DNA from: DAOTKC01 sp035449045
GTDB lineage: Bacteria; Bacillota; Clostridia; Christensenellales; CAG-917
DNA length: 32,804 nt
Reading direction: 5' to 3'
NCBI GenBank assembly: GCA_035449045.1
Contig: DAOTKC010000015.1
Coordinates: 1-32,804, forward strand
Part shown: positions 7,431 to 15,244 of the stretch, one piece after another
How the letters are laid out: each line of letters begins with the position of its first letter
How positions within the stretch are numbered: position 1 is the stretch's first letter
The notes under the pieces: model-generated
The model's database searches: none
Told to the model about the DNA's origin: nothing
What the model saw: the letters and a program-made list of their open reading frames with translations, nothing else
Position numbers and translations under genes: made by a program

Positions 7431-7745
7431 ATGGTTGAGCAGGTTTTCAAATTATCAAACGGCGGCGGCAAAGTTGTCGAGAGAGTGATTGCCGACGAAA
7501 ACATCAATTACGCGCACATCGTTCTCATGAAAGGCGACGCCGTGCCCGAACACACCACAAATTCCAACGTCTATATGACGGTTGTTTGCGGCAGGCTGGC
7601 GATAGCGCTTGAGGGGCAGGATTTTCACGAATATGAGGCGGGAACGGTGCTCAAAATTCCCCTTGGAATTAAAATGAAGTTCCAAAACCTCTATGATGGC
7701 GAGTTAGAGCTGATTATTGTCAAGGCTCCCGCGCCGACCGTATAA
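7431..7745 (+). CDS. Small cupin-fold protein with a degenerate metal site
   Basis: The 104-residue protein is a single conserved-barrel cupin. The segments GDAVPEHTTNSNVYMTVVCGRL and AGTVLKIPLGIKMKFQN match cupin motifs 1 and 2 in spacing. The usual ligands are mostly gone: motif 1 keeps one histidine (His42) but lacks the second histidine and the glutamate, and motif 2 lacks its histidine. It is therefore probably not a metal enzyme and could be a small-molecule binding or sensing domain. The ATG at 7431 follows a strong AGGAGG site. It is a single-gene unit ended by a perfect terminator. Confidence 0.82.
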   Translation: MVEQVFKLSNGGGKVVERVIADENINYAHIVLMKGDAVPEHTTNSNVYMTVVCGRLAIALEGQDFHEYEAGTVLKIPLGIKMKFQNLYDGELELIIVKAPAPTV

Positions 7746-7750
7746 AATAT

Positions 7751-7784
7751 TAAAAGGCCGATAGGAATTCCTATCGGCCTTTTA
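7751..7784. terminator. Perfect palindromic terminator after the cupin gene
   Basis: A 34-bp perfect palindrome whose arms read TAAAAGGCCGATAGGAA, with GGCCGATAGG as the GC-rich stem and A and T tracts on the outside. It starts 5 bases after the cupin stop. It also lies 60 bases after the stop of the leftward zinc-ribbon gene, so it can serve both. Confidence 0.92.
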
Positions 7785-7843
7785 GACTTATTCGCGGATT
7801 CTTTTTATTAGGTTATGAGCCTGGGTTAGCCCCTAAGATAAAT

Positions 7844-8125
7844 TTATCTTCTCTTTTCCTTAAAGCACTCGTCGCAATACACCGGCTTGTCGCTGCTGGG
7901 GTTGAAGGGGACGGTGGTGGATTTTCCGCATCTTGAGCATACCGCGGGGAACATTTCGCGCGGGCCGTTTCTGTTGCCTCTCAGCTGTTGCTTTCTTGCC
8001 GCTCTGCATTCGGGGCATCTCTGCGGCTCGTTCTCGAACCCTTTTTCCTTAAAAAATGCCTGCTCGCTATCGGTGAACTCGAAGGTCCGTCCGCAGTCTT
8101 TGCATGTGATAAACTTTCCTGCCAT
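7844..8125 (-). CDS. Double zinc-ribbon protein (zf-trcl type)
   Basis: The 93-residue protein has four CxxC pairs: Cys8/11 with Cys37/40, and Cys63/66 with Cys84/87, making two zinc ribbons. The N-terminal part (FITCKDCGRTFEFTDSEQAFF... ending RCPECRAARK) matches the 'probable zinc-ribbon' family common in Bacillota; the second half matches the CxxC-containing domain found beside it. The role is unknown; binding of RNA, DNA or ribosomes has been guessed for such proteins. The ATG at 8125 follows AAAGGAG by 9 bases. It is monocistronic and converges with the cupin gene. Confidence 0.87.
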   Translation of the reverse strand: MAGKFITCKDCGRTFEFTDSEQAFFKEKGFENEPQRCPECRAARKQQLRGNRNGPREMFPAVCSRCGKSTTVPFNPSSDKPVYCDECFKEKRR

Positions 8126-8381
8126 TAAAAATTACTCCTTTAGTTAATCGTAAATAGTTTGAGATTTACTTTCCATAGTATAACATCTAGAAGCAAAAAT
8201 GTATACTCAATAAGCCTAAAATTGTAAATTATCCCAAATTACCGCCGAAAAACACCGCTTTTTGTTGCCAAAATCATATTAGCGGGTTCATTAAGCCGCC
8301 TTAGTTTTCTTTTATAAACGAATGGCCGGAAAGCGCAAACGAATTTTACTAATAATATATTGACCTTGCGGCTAAACCCGC

Positions 8382-9647
8382 TCAGCGCTCGGTGAAGGGC
8401 TTAAAGAACTTGTCGGGGGCGGAGATGAGGCGGCGGAGCTTTTCGGTCTTTTTTGCCCAAACGCCGCAGAGCTCGGCACCCGATTTAATTTTGTCGCCAA
8501 TCTCGTAATAGCTGTCGATGAGCGCTTGCTCGAGGAGCGAGGCTTTTTCGGCTAGGTCGTGAAGCGCGCGCTTGTCGCCGCCCGATTTTCTTATCGAGCT
8601 CTCTTCGGCAATGAACGAGTTTTCGAGCGCCCGCGCCTTTTCCATGAATTTTGCGCGGTCTATATAGCCCGAAAACAGCGCGCGGTTGATGTATTCGCGT
8701 TCCAGCCAATAGCCGAGTGACTGCTTTTCATTTGTAAAGAGCGGCGGGCAGGGGCAGTCAAAGTAGACGGGTTTGAACACCGACTGGCAAGGCGTGGACG
8801 CGCCGGTAACCCAAACGGTGGGGTAATCAACGCTGAGGTCAACCATCATGCTGCCCGTGGTGTGGTCGCCGAGAAGCGACTGGTGCATGCAGACGCTGCC
8901 CACGCTGCCCTTTAAGTAGAGCTTTTCTTCATCGACTGGCAGGTGAATCCGAAGCGTGTTCATCATATTGTAGACGGTTGACTTTTGGTTTTTGAGGGCG
9001 AAAGCGCCCGTGCATTCGCGGTTGCCCGACGCCGAAAAAGTGGTAAAAATCTTGTCGGAGAAGGACTTTTTGAAATTTGTCCCCTCTTTCAGCGAGCACT
9101 CGTCGTAGTCCGTCTCGATGGAAAGGCGGTTGGAGATGTTGCCTTCATTCTCCAGCTTTTTAAGCGCGTAGTCGCACCCCGCCGTCTCTAAAATATAGGC
9201 CTCGACGCGGTCGGCTATCAAATAGGAATTGTCATAATAAAAATTGTGATCAAACCCGCAGTTGCCGCCCTGTCCGTATTCCTTGAGCAGCGATATGATG
9301 ATGTCGGCGGCATCCCGCGCGCATTTGCCGCGCTCGAGCGCCAGCCTGACGTAGTCCATGCCGATGAGCGAAGGCGTTTTACTTTTTTTCTTGCTGAAGA
9401 CGGCTTCGTTGCCGATTGCGACGCCCGCCTCGTTGACGCCCATTTCGGCGCCCCACGTCCAAGAGGGCTTGACAAGGATTGTCCGTTGCGAGGGGGCATC
9501 GGGAATGGTTATGTAGGTGCATTTCAAATCGCCGCCGCCGCGCCGCACCGGACTGACGACGGTCAGGTTGGGCTCGTTGCAACCGCGGTCGCTGTTTTTG
9601 CCGAATATGACGGTTCTGTCGCCGCGTTTATAAAAAGTATCGCACAT
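8382..9647 (-). CDS. Secernin-like C69-family dipeptidase (Ntn hydrolase)
   Basis: The 421-residue protein begins MCDTF and continues with IFGKNSDR, LKCTYI, and WGAEMGVNEAGVAIGNEAV, the pattern of secernin/peptidase family C69. In this family the cysteine becomes the N-terminal nucleophile; here Cys2 directly follows the initiator Met, so methionine removal alone would activate it. Further family segments are QGGNCGFDHNFYYDNSYLI and GDHTTGSMM. It probably cleaves dipeptides or small amide bonds in the cytosol. The start at 9647 is chosen over a codon 9 residues upstream because GGAGGT lies 5 bases before it and because it places Cys at position 2. The gene stands alone, divergent from the alpha-galactosidase. 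Confidence 0.88.
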   Translation of the reverse strand: MCDTFYKRGDRTVIFGKNSDRGCNEPNLTVVSPVRRGGGDLKCTYITIPDAPSQRTILVKPSWTWGAEMGVNEAGVAIGNEAVFSKKKSKTPSLIGMDYVRLALERGKCARDAADIIISLLKEYGQGGNCGFDHNFYYDNSYLIADRVEAYILETAGCDYALKKLENEGNISNRLSIETDYDECSLKEGTNFKKSFSDKIFTTFSASGNRECTGAFALKNQKSTVYNMMNTLRIHLPVDEEKLYLKGSVGSVCMHQSLLGDHTTGSMMVDLSVDYPTVWVTGASTPCQSVFKPVYFDCPCPPLFTNEKQSLGYWLEREYINRALFSGYIDRAKFMEKARALENSFIAEESSIRKSGGDKRALHDLAEKASLLEQALIDSYYEIGDKIKSGAELCGVWAKKTEKLRRLISAPDKFFKPFTER

Positions 9648-9891
9648 AGGACACCTCCGGAAATCCAAACTCAAGCGGTCATAATATAAACAAAATATTC
9701 CGCCGCCTGTTTATTGAGTGCGTAAATATAAATTTGTGCATAAACAAATAATTAACGCCGCTTTAATTATCGCACACCGCCGCCGAAAAATCAACGCCAA
9801 ATTGAAAAGTAAACAAATCCGATTGACTGCCCAAGTTAAAATTTTGATTGTAATAAAGCTCATTTTATGCAATAATGGCTTGGAGGCAATT

Positions 9892-11532
9892 ATGAAGCGG
9901 AATAAGATTTGTCCTTTTTGCTTTTTGAAAAAGATTTTTGTGAAGCCGCAACAATATTCGGGCGCGCCTGCGCCCAAATTCGATAACGGCGCCGCCAAAA
10001 CGCCGCCCATGGGCTGGTCGAGCTGGAACTGCTTTAGAAACCGCATCGACGAGGAGCAGATTTTAAAAATCGGCGAGGCGATGGTAAAGGCCGGCCTTAC
10101 CGAGGCAGGCTACCTCTACTTAAATCTCGACGACTGCTGGCAATCCTCGCTGCGCGACGAGCGGGGCAGGCTTCAGGGCGACCTTTCGGCATTTCCTTCG
10201 GGCATTCCCGCGCTCATTAAAAAGCTGAACACGCTTGGCTTGAAAGTCGGTCTCTACGCTTCCAACGGCACGCTGACCTGCGAGGATATGCCGTCGAGCT
10301 TAGGGTGCGAGAAACTTGACGCCGCCACAATAGCCGAGTGGGGCGCGGAATATTTCAAATACGATTTCTGCCATCACCGCTACCTCCCCAAAAACGCGCC
10401 GCTGATTACCGCCGTTGAGATTTTCAGGCGAGAGTGCGATGACCGAAAGCTCTATTCCGCAGAGGGAGCGCGCCTTTTCGGCTTTGCCAAGCTTCGCGCC
10501 GACAAGCACGGGCTTAAGTTCATTTCCGGCCTCGACGCCGCCTTGGGCATAGCCGAGTTTGAGGTCGAGGCGATGGAGGACGGCGACTACGTCTTGACAG
10601 CCATAATAAAAAAGCACGGCCATTTCGAAAAATTCTGCCTTGCCGAGATAAACGGCGTGCAATATGAATTGGAAGCGCCGCCCTGCAACCACTTCAACCA
10701 AACGACGCGCCGCCAAATCATAATAAAGCTTCAAAAAGGCAAAAATATAATAAGGTTTTATAACCCCATCAAAAAAGGCTCCGACAGCGCCGCCTATCAA
10801 TACCGCAACATGGCGAGATATCTTGACGAGGCGGCAAAGGCCGCGGGCAAAAGCGGGAAGTATAAGCCGATAGTGTTTTCGATTTGCGAATGGGGCCTAA
10901 ACCGCCCCTACCACTGGGGCGCATCGGCGGGCAACCTCTGGCGCACCACGCCCGATATCCGTCCGATATGGCCTTGGATAATGCTGATTTACCGCCACAA
11001 CCTCAAGCTTTACAAATACGGAGTAGTCGGCGGCTATAACGATCCCGATATGCTGGAAGTCGGAAACGGCAAGCTGACCGACGAAGAGGGCGCGGCGCAT
11101 TTCGCGCTTTGGTGCATGATGGCGGCGCCGTTGATTTTGGGTAACGACCTGAGAAAATTTATCGCGGACGACGGAAGCGTAATCAAGAGCAAGACGCTTG
11201 AAACCGTCACCGACTCCGACCTTATAGCGATAGACCAAGACCCGCTGTGCAAGCCCGCCAAGATGATTAAAAGGGGCGGCGGCGTCGACATAATAGCCCG
11301 CCCGCTTGCCGACGGCAGCGCCGCAGTTCTCGCTCTCAACGCTTTCGGCGGTGAGAAGAACGTCAAAATTAATCTTGACTCAATCGTAAAGGACGGCTAC
11401 GCCGGCCTGGCTGCCTCTCAAAAATACTCGGTTTATTCGGTCACGGACAAGTCGCAGTTTGAAAGCTCGGGAGTGGTTACAGTCACGCTGCCGCGCCACT
11501 CGGCAAAAGTTTATAAAATCAAAAATATTTAA
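9892..11532 (+). CDS. GH27 alpha-galactosidase with an inserted beta-rich domain
   Basis: The 546-residue protein has the GH27 barrel: TPPMGWSSWNCF (37-48), YLNLDDCWQ (76-84), GLKVGLYAS (116-124), KYDFC with the nucleophile Asp158, ICEWG (331-335), WRTTPDI with the acid/base Asp355, and GGYNDPDMLEVGN. It removes terminal alpha-galactose (or related sugars) from oligosaccharides. Between the nucleophile strand and ICEWG an extra segment (about 190-300) with carbohydrate-binding-module character (AEFEVEAMEDGDYVLTAII, QKGKNIIRFYN) is inserted, which is uncommon. There is no signal peptide, so it is likely cytosolic. The N-terminus carries a CPFC pair. The start at 9892 follows TGGAGG; an in-frame reading extends upstream but lacks a ribosome site. 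The next gene follows after 17 bases. Confidence 0.93.
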   Translation: MKRNKICPFCFLKKIFVKPQQYSGAPAPKFDNGAAKTPPMGWSSWNCFRNRIDEEQILKIGEAMVKAGLTEAGYLYLNLDDCWQSSLRDERGRLQGDLSAFPSGIPALIKKLNTLGLKVGLYASNGTLTCEDMPSSLGCEKLDAATIAEWGAEYFKYDFCHHRYLPKNAPLITAVEIFRRECDDRKLYSAEGARLFGFAKLRADKHGLKFISGLDAALGIAEFEVEAMEDGDYVLTAIIKKHGHFEKFCLAEINGVQYELEAPPCNHFNQTTRRQIIIKLQKGKNIIRFYNPIKKGSDSAAYQYRNMARYLDEAAKAAGKSGKYKPIVFSICEWGLNRPYHWGASAGNLWRTTPDIRPIWPWIMLIYRHNLKLYKYGVVGGYNDPDMLEVGNGKLTDEEGAAHFALWCMMAAPLILGNDLRKFIADDGSVIKSKTLETVTDSDLIAIDQDPLCKPAKMIKRGGGVDIIARPLADGSAAVLALNAFGGEKNVKINLDSIVKDGYAGLAASQKYSVYSVTDKSQFESSGVVTVTLPRHSAKVYKIKNI

Positions 11533-11549
11533 GTTACTGCAGAAAAACG

Positions 11550-12281
11550 GTGTTAAAGATATCAAAAGCATACATTGAAAGGTCGGTTGAGCAAATTATC
11601 GCTCCCAAGGGTGCGGGGATGGTGCGCTTTTTCGACTGCCCGTTAAACTGTATTTTTTGCGGGAGCGACCGCTCGCCCGGAAACGCCGTCGCGTTTTCGG
11701 AAAGCGGGTTTATCAACGTCTTAAAGCTTTTTTCTGAGCAACGGCTTTCGATTGCGGTTGTGACCTGCCTTTCGCAAGATATCGAAGTGTTTTCCAAAGC
11801 GGTAGGCGCCGCACGCGCCGTCGGCGTAACCTTGCCGCTGTTCTATCTTTCCAACGGTTTTGAAAGCGAGGAGTTAATCGCCGCCGCGCCCAAGTTATTC
11901 GACGGCGTCATCTTCGACTTTTTGTTCGGCTCCGACGAGTTGGGTGAGGAGCTTGCCGGCGTCAAGGGGTATTTTAAAACCGCCTCGGCCGCGCTCAAAG
12001 AGTTTGCCTCGGCCTTCGGCAGCAACACCGTAAAAGACGGTGTCATCGAAAGAGGGCTTTTAATTCGCCATACCGTGTTGCCGGGCTATCCCGAAAGCTC
12101 CAAAGCCGTCATTGACTTTTTAGCTAAACCCAAGTTCAAAAAATATCCTTTGAGCCTCGGCATCGACTACCGCCCCAAAGGCGCCGCAGAGAGCCATCCT
12201 CTGCTTTCGCGCTCCGCCAGAAAGACCGACGTCATGCCGATTTCGCGCTATGCCATATTGAAAGGACTGCACGCCGTGTAA
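11550..12281 (+). CDS. PflX-like radical SAM protein
   Basis: The 243-residue protein resembles the PflX group (pyruvate-formate-lyase-activating-enzyme-like iron-sulfur proteins). It has GAGMVRFFDCPLNCIFC with the CX3CX2C cluster motif (Cys30, Cys34, Cys37), which would bind a 4Fe-4S cluster and S-adenosylmethionine. Further matches are LPLFYLSNGFESEELI, a FDFLFGSDEL segment and the LLIRHTVLPG strand. Members are usually nearer 290-350 residues, so this one is short at its N-terminus. The start is a GTG at 11550 with no ribosome site, 17 bases after the galactosidase stop; coupling to that gene is possible. Its substrate is unknown. A hairpin terminator follows. Confidence 0.8.
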   Translation: MLKISKAYIERSVEQIIAPKGAGMVRFFDCPLNCIFCGSDRSPGNAVAFSESGFINVLKLFSEQRLSIAVVTCLSQDIEVFSKAVGAARAVGVTLPLFYLSNGFESEELIAAAPKLFDGVIFDFLFGSDELGEELAGVKGYFKTASAALKEFASAFGSNTVKDGVIERGLLIRHTVLPGYPESSKAVIDFLAKPKFKKYPLSLGIDYRPKGAAESHPLLSRSARKTDVMPISRYAILKGLHAV

Positions 12282-12320
12282 CAATTAATAGCATTCTAAT
12301 AAATAATAAAGTTTTTGGTT

Positions 12321-12345
12321 AAAAGGGGCGGAGAGCCCCTTTTTT
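12321..12345 (+). terminator. Terminator after the radical SAM gene
   Basis: AAAAGGGGC and GCCCCTTTT make a 9-bp stem around GGAGA, with a T run to 12345, 39 bases after the stop codon. The next promoter starts at once behind it. Confidence 0.9.
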
Positions 12346-12346
12346 C

Positions 12347-12375
12347 TTGAATTAATAAAAAAAATGAGCTATAAT
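12347..12375 (+). promoter_or_regulatory. Promoter of the HAD phosphatase gene
   Basis: TTGAAT, 17 bases, TATAAT. Transcription would start near 12382, 15 bases before the ATG at 12397 and just before the GGAGG site. This rules out an in-frame ATG at 12364. Confidence 0.8.
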
Positions 12376-12396
12376 GCAGGCGTTTGCGGAGGCATA

Positions 12397-13230
12397 ATGA
12401 TAAAGCTTATAGCATCGGATTTTGACGGGACTTTGTTTCCTTTCTCTATGGACTTGGGAGCCGCGCCCGGCGTCAGCGAGCGGACGGTAGCCGCCATAAG
12501 CGCCTTTAGAAGCGCGGGCGGCAGGTTTATTTTATCGACGGGCAGGATGTTTCGGGCGGTCAGGCCCTATGCGTTGTCGCTGGGGCTTAACGACGAGATA
12601 ATTGCCTATCAGGGAGCGGGAATTTTTGACATCGTGAGCGGCCGCTGCCTGCGTCAGGTTTTAATGGAGCCCGAGCTCGCCGCCGAATTTTTGAAAACGG
12701 TCGAAGGCTCGGCCTTTTGCCACGCTTACCATGGTAACGAGTTTTTCATCGAAAGGCTCAATCCCTATTCCGAGGGCTACTCGCGCTATACCGGCGTGCC
12801 TTACAGTGTGGCGGGTATGCAGCTGTCGGAATTCGTCATAAAAAACAATATGCCGCTCTACAAGGTCTATTGCGCCGTTTCACTCGAGGCGCGACATTAT
12901 TTGATGGATTTGTGCCGCGAGAAGTTTAAGGGAAGGCTGTTGATTTCGGCGTCCAAGGACACCAACATGGAGGCGGTCGACATAAAGACCAGCAAGGGCG
13001 AGGCGCTTGAGTGGCTGATGGCGCGCTACGGCCTCAAAAAGGAAGAGGTTATGGCGTTCGGCGACGGACTTAACGACCTCGAGATGCTGGACGCCGCGGG
13101 CATAGGCGTTGCTGTCGGCGATGCCGACCCCGTCCTCAAGGAGCACGCCGATATGATTGCCGAGGATTGCACCGACGACGGCGTCGCCAAAGTAATCGAA
13201 AGGCTTATCGCAAACGGTATGGAGCTTTAA
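12397..13230 (+). CDS. Cof-type HAD-IIB sugar/nucleotide phosphatase
   Basis: The 277-residue protein is a Cof-like haloacid dehalogenase phosphatase. Motif I is ASDFDGTLF (nucleophile Asp8, Asp10), motif II is LSTGR, the type IIB cap lies in the middle, and motifs III and IV follow as TSKGEALEWL and FGDGLNDLEML with GVAVGDAD. It removes phosphate from small sugar phosphates, flavin precursors or similar metabolites in the cytosol; the exact substrate is not readable. GGAGG lies 4 bases before the ATG. It is transcribed alone, with its own promoter and terminator. Confidence 0.9.
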   Translation: MIKLIASDFDGTLFPFSMDLGAAPGVSERTVAAISAFRSAGGRFILSTGRMFRAVRPYALSLGLNDEIIAYQGAGIFDIVSGRCLRQVLMEPELAAEFLKTVEGSAFCHAYHGNEFFIERLNPYSEGYSRYTGVPYSVAGMQLSEFVIKNNMPLYKVYCAVSLEARHYLMDLCREKFKGRLLISASKDTNMEAVDIKTSKGEALEWLMARYGLKKEEVMAFGDGLNDLEMLDAAGIGVAVGDADPVLKEHADMIAEDCTDDGVAKVIERLIANGMEL

Positions 13231-13281
13231 TTCTTTTTTGTTATCGCTTTCTTTCCCGACAAAATTCAAATAAATACAAAG

Positions 13282-13321
13282 AAAGCCTCGCCGGATTCAA
13301 AACTTCGGCAAGGCTTTTTTT
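13282..13321 (+). terminator. Terminator after the HAD gene
   Basis: AAAGCCTCGCCG pairs with CGGCAAGGCTTT (one C/A mismatch) across a 12-base loop, followed by a T run to 13321. The final Ts run into the TTGACA of the next promoter. Confidence 0.82.
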
Positions 13322-13348
13322 GACATTAAGAGAGTTTGGCGGCATATC
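13320..13348 (+). promoter_or_regulatory. Possible promoter of murB placing transcription start at the ATG
   Basis: TTGACA (13320-13325), 17 bases, CATATC (13343-13348). The -10 is a poor match. If used, transcription would begin at about 13355-13356, at the murB ATG, so the mRNA would be leaderless. This fits the absence of a ribosome site. Confidence 0.4.
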
Positions 13349-13355
13349 CTACACT

Positions 13356-14207
13356 ATGCAGGAAAAACTCTACGGCGCGCCGGTCAGGCTAAACATACCA
13401 AGCGGCAAGCTCGCTCCTTTTGCCGGCGGCACGATCGGCTATTTATTCGAGCCCGAAACCAAAGAGGAGCTCTACGGCGCAGTCCGCGCGCTTAATTCAA
13501 AGGGCAAGAAATATCATATCGCGGGCGCGCTCACCAACACGCTGATTTCCAGTGGCGGCATCGAAAATTTGGTTTCCACGAAAAAAATCAACTATATATA
13601 TTTTCGCGGCAATATGCTGATTGCGGGAGCGGGCGCGTCCCTAGGAAAAATTGCGCGCGCCGCCCTTGAAAACGGGCTTTCGGGGCTGGAGCCGCTGTCG
13701 GGCATTCCCGGCACGGTTGGCGGCGCCGCCGCCATGAACGCTGGCGCCTTTGGCGCCGAAATAGGGGATTATGTTACCGAAATTGAGGTTTTATCGGGCG
13801 ATTCGGTGATTAGGACGCTTCCAACCTTTTCTTACCGCAAAGCGGATTTTTTGGGTGAGGCGATAGGCGAGGTGGTGCTGTCGCTAAATTTCAGCGAAGT
13901 TTCCTCAGCCGAGCTGATTCAAAAATACCGCTCGGAGCGCCTCAAAAAACAGCCGCAGGAGCGCTCGCTGGGAAGCGTTTGGAAGAGCGTGAAAGGCGTT
14001 CCCGCCGCCGTCTACATCGAAAAGCTCAATCTCAAGGGCACGAGGGCGGGCGGCGCCGAGCTTTCGACAAAGCACTGTAATTTCATTGTCAACAAAGGCG
14101 GCGCCACTACGGCGGACTTTTTAAAGCTCGCCGCCACGGTAGAGCAGGCGGCCAAGGAAAAACTCGGAATAGAGCTTGAAAGGGAAATAAAAATTCTGGC
14201 GGATTAG
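13356..14207 (+). CDS. murB: UDP-N-acetylenolpyruvoylglucosamine reductase
   Basis: MurB reduces UDP-GlcNAc-enolpyruvate to UDP-MurNAc with NADPH and FAD, an essential cytosolic step of peptidoglycan synthesis. The 283-residue protein shows the FAD-binding block (YHIAGALTNTLISSGG), GAGASLGKIARAA, the signature LSGIPGTVGGAAAMNAGAFG, the arginine in FSYRKADF, the catalytic serine in LGSVWKS, STKHCNFIVNKGGAT and the terminal ELEREIKIL carrying the glutamate. It is slightly short and divergent: the FAD-site GSN is here ALTN. The ATG at 13356 is the only good start by homology but has no ribosome site. The position before a PHP protein and whiA matches the clostridial murB-whiA locus. Confidence 0.92.
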   Translation: MQEKLYGAPVRLNIPSGKLAPFAGGTIGYLFEPETKEELYGAVRALNSKGKKYHIAGALTNTLISSGGIENLVSTKKINYIYFRGNMLIAGAGASLGKIARAALENGLSGLEPLSGIPGTVGGAAAMNAGAFGAEIGDYVTEIEVLSGDSVIRTLPTFSYRKADFLGEAIGEVVLSLNFSEVSSAELIQKYRSERLKKQPQERSLGSVWKSVKGVPAAVYIEKLNLKGTRAGGAELSTKHCNFIVNKGGATTADFLKLAATVEQAAKEKLGIELEREIKILAD

Positions 14208-14507
14208 GTATTGAATATACTGCCGAAATAATTAAAACATTGAAAATAAATCGCTAATTCCAACCGCTTTCCCTAAGGATTTTCAATTACTTTTTTTAAA
14301 ATCAATGTTTAGGCACAAAACAATTATCATTCCCTCAACCGTCTGTCCAAAAATTTTCATATTATCCGTTAATCGGATTAAATAAAGAGCCTCTCAATAA
14401 GTCCCTTTTTTAGTTCGTTTTTTTAGCCTAAAAGCCTTTAGTTTTTCTTACGCCTTTGGTATAATAGTAAATGTCGCGACGCGGCAAAAATTATATCGGG
14501 GCAGCTC
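14208..14507. other. AT-rich intergenic stretch between murB and the PHP gene
   Basis: These 300 bases hold no convincing gene or terminator. I see a small inverted repeat ATCCG-TTAAT-CGGAT (14364-14378), several T runs and, at the right end, an extended -10 promoter for the PHP gene. In many clostridia murB and the PHP gene lie closer together, so this gap is comparatively large. Confidence 0.6.
14457..14465 (+). promoter_or_regulatory. Extended -10 promoter of the PHP-whiA unit
   Basis: TGGTATAAT is a full extended -10 (TG-N-TATAAT). The -35 region is weak (TTTAGT, 17 bases upstream), as expected for this promoter type. Transcription would start near 14472 and cover the PHP and whiA genes. 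Confidence 0.65.
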
Positions 14508-15221
14508 ATGAAAATTTTAGCAGACTATCACACTCACACCTATTTCAGCGATGCCAAGGATTCGCCCGAGGAAATGGTTAAGGCGGCCGTTCAAAAGGGG
14601 ATCAAGGAAATCGCCATCACCGACCACGGCTACGCCAGCTATATTTTGGGGCTTTCGAGGACTTCACAAAGACGGCAGGCCGAGATTTTAGAGCGCTTGC
14701 GCGAACACTATCCGGAGATAAAAATTTTGACCGGTATAGAATCCAACCTTCTCGATTTCGAGGGGCGAATCGACATGGACGCCGAGGATTTTAAAAATTT
14801 CGATATCGTGCAGTTCGGCTTTCACCGGCCGGTGCGGTTTTGGATGGTCAAAGACCTTCCCCGTTTCATAATAAGAAACATCGGCATATTCAAGCAGGAC
14901 ATCGACAGAAACACGACGGCGCTCATAAAAGCGATGGAGCGTTATCCCATTAAAATTTTGTCGCACTTAAACAATATTTTCAAAGTGCACGTCGGCGAGG
15001 TGGCGAAAGAAGCCGTAAAGCGCGGCGTCAGGCTGGAATTGAACGAAAAGCATTGGAGCGACCTCGAGCCCCATCTCGACGAGGCGATAGCGGCGGGCGC
15101 CGACTTTATTTTAGGCAGCGACTCGCACTTTAAAGACCGCGTCGGCCGCTTTGATAACGTGCTGAAAATGATAGAAAAGCACGGCATCGAGCCGGCCAGA
15201 ATTAAAGGTTTGGGCGACTGA
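14508..15221 (+). CDS. PHP-domain metal-dependent phosphoesterase
   Basis: The 237-residue protein is a stand-alone PHP domain of the histidinol-phosphatase/YcdX group. Metal-ligand motifs are YHTHTYFSDA (His8, His10), the AITDHGYA block (near 37-44), the glutamate in GIESN, the LSHLN histidine and the final GSDSHFKDRVG. The family hydrolyses phosphate esters with three metal ions; the substrate is unknown. Proteins of this kind stand next to rapZ/whiA in clostridia. The ATG at 14508 is preceded by GGGG about 6 bases away. whiA follows after 23 bases, so the two are probably cotranscribed. Confidence 0.88.
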   Translation: MKILADYHTHTYFSDAKDSPEEMVKAAVQKGIKEIAITDHGYASYILGLSRTSQRRQAEILERLREHYPEIKILTGIESNLLDFEGRIDMDAEDFKNFDIVQFGFHRPVRFWMVKDLPRFIIRNIGIFKQDIDRNTTALIKAMERYPIKILSHLNNIFKVHVGEVAKEAVKRGVRLELNEKHWSDLEPHLDEAIAAGADFILGSDSHFKDRVGRFDNVLKMIEKHGIEPARIKGLGD

Positions 15222-15244
15222 GCGAACAAAAATCAGGACGGAAA

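Noticed and set aside
9718..9891. N-terminal extension of the alpha-galactosidase by 58 residues
   Set aside because: The extension is low-complexity and basic, lacks a ribosome site, and a TGGAGG site sits just before the internal ATG at 9892.
13167..13355. In-frame extension upstream of murB
   Set aside because: It overlaps the end of the HAD gene and the terminator, and its sequence is arginine-rich without homology.
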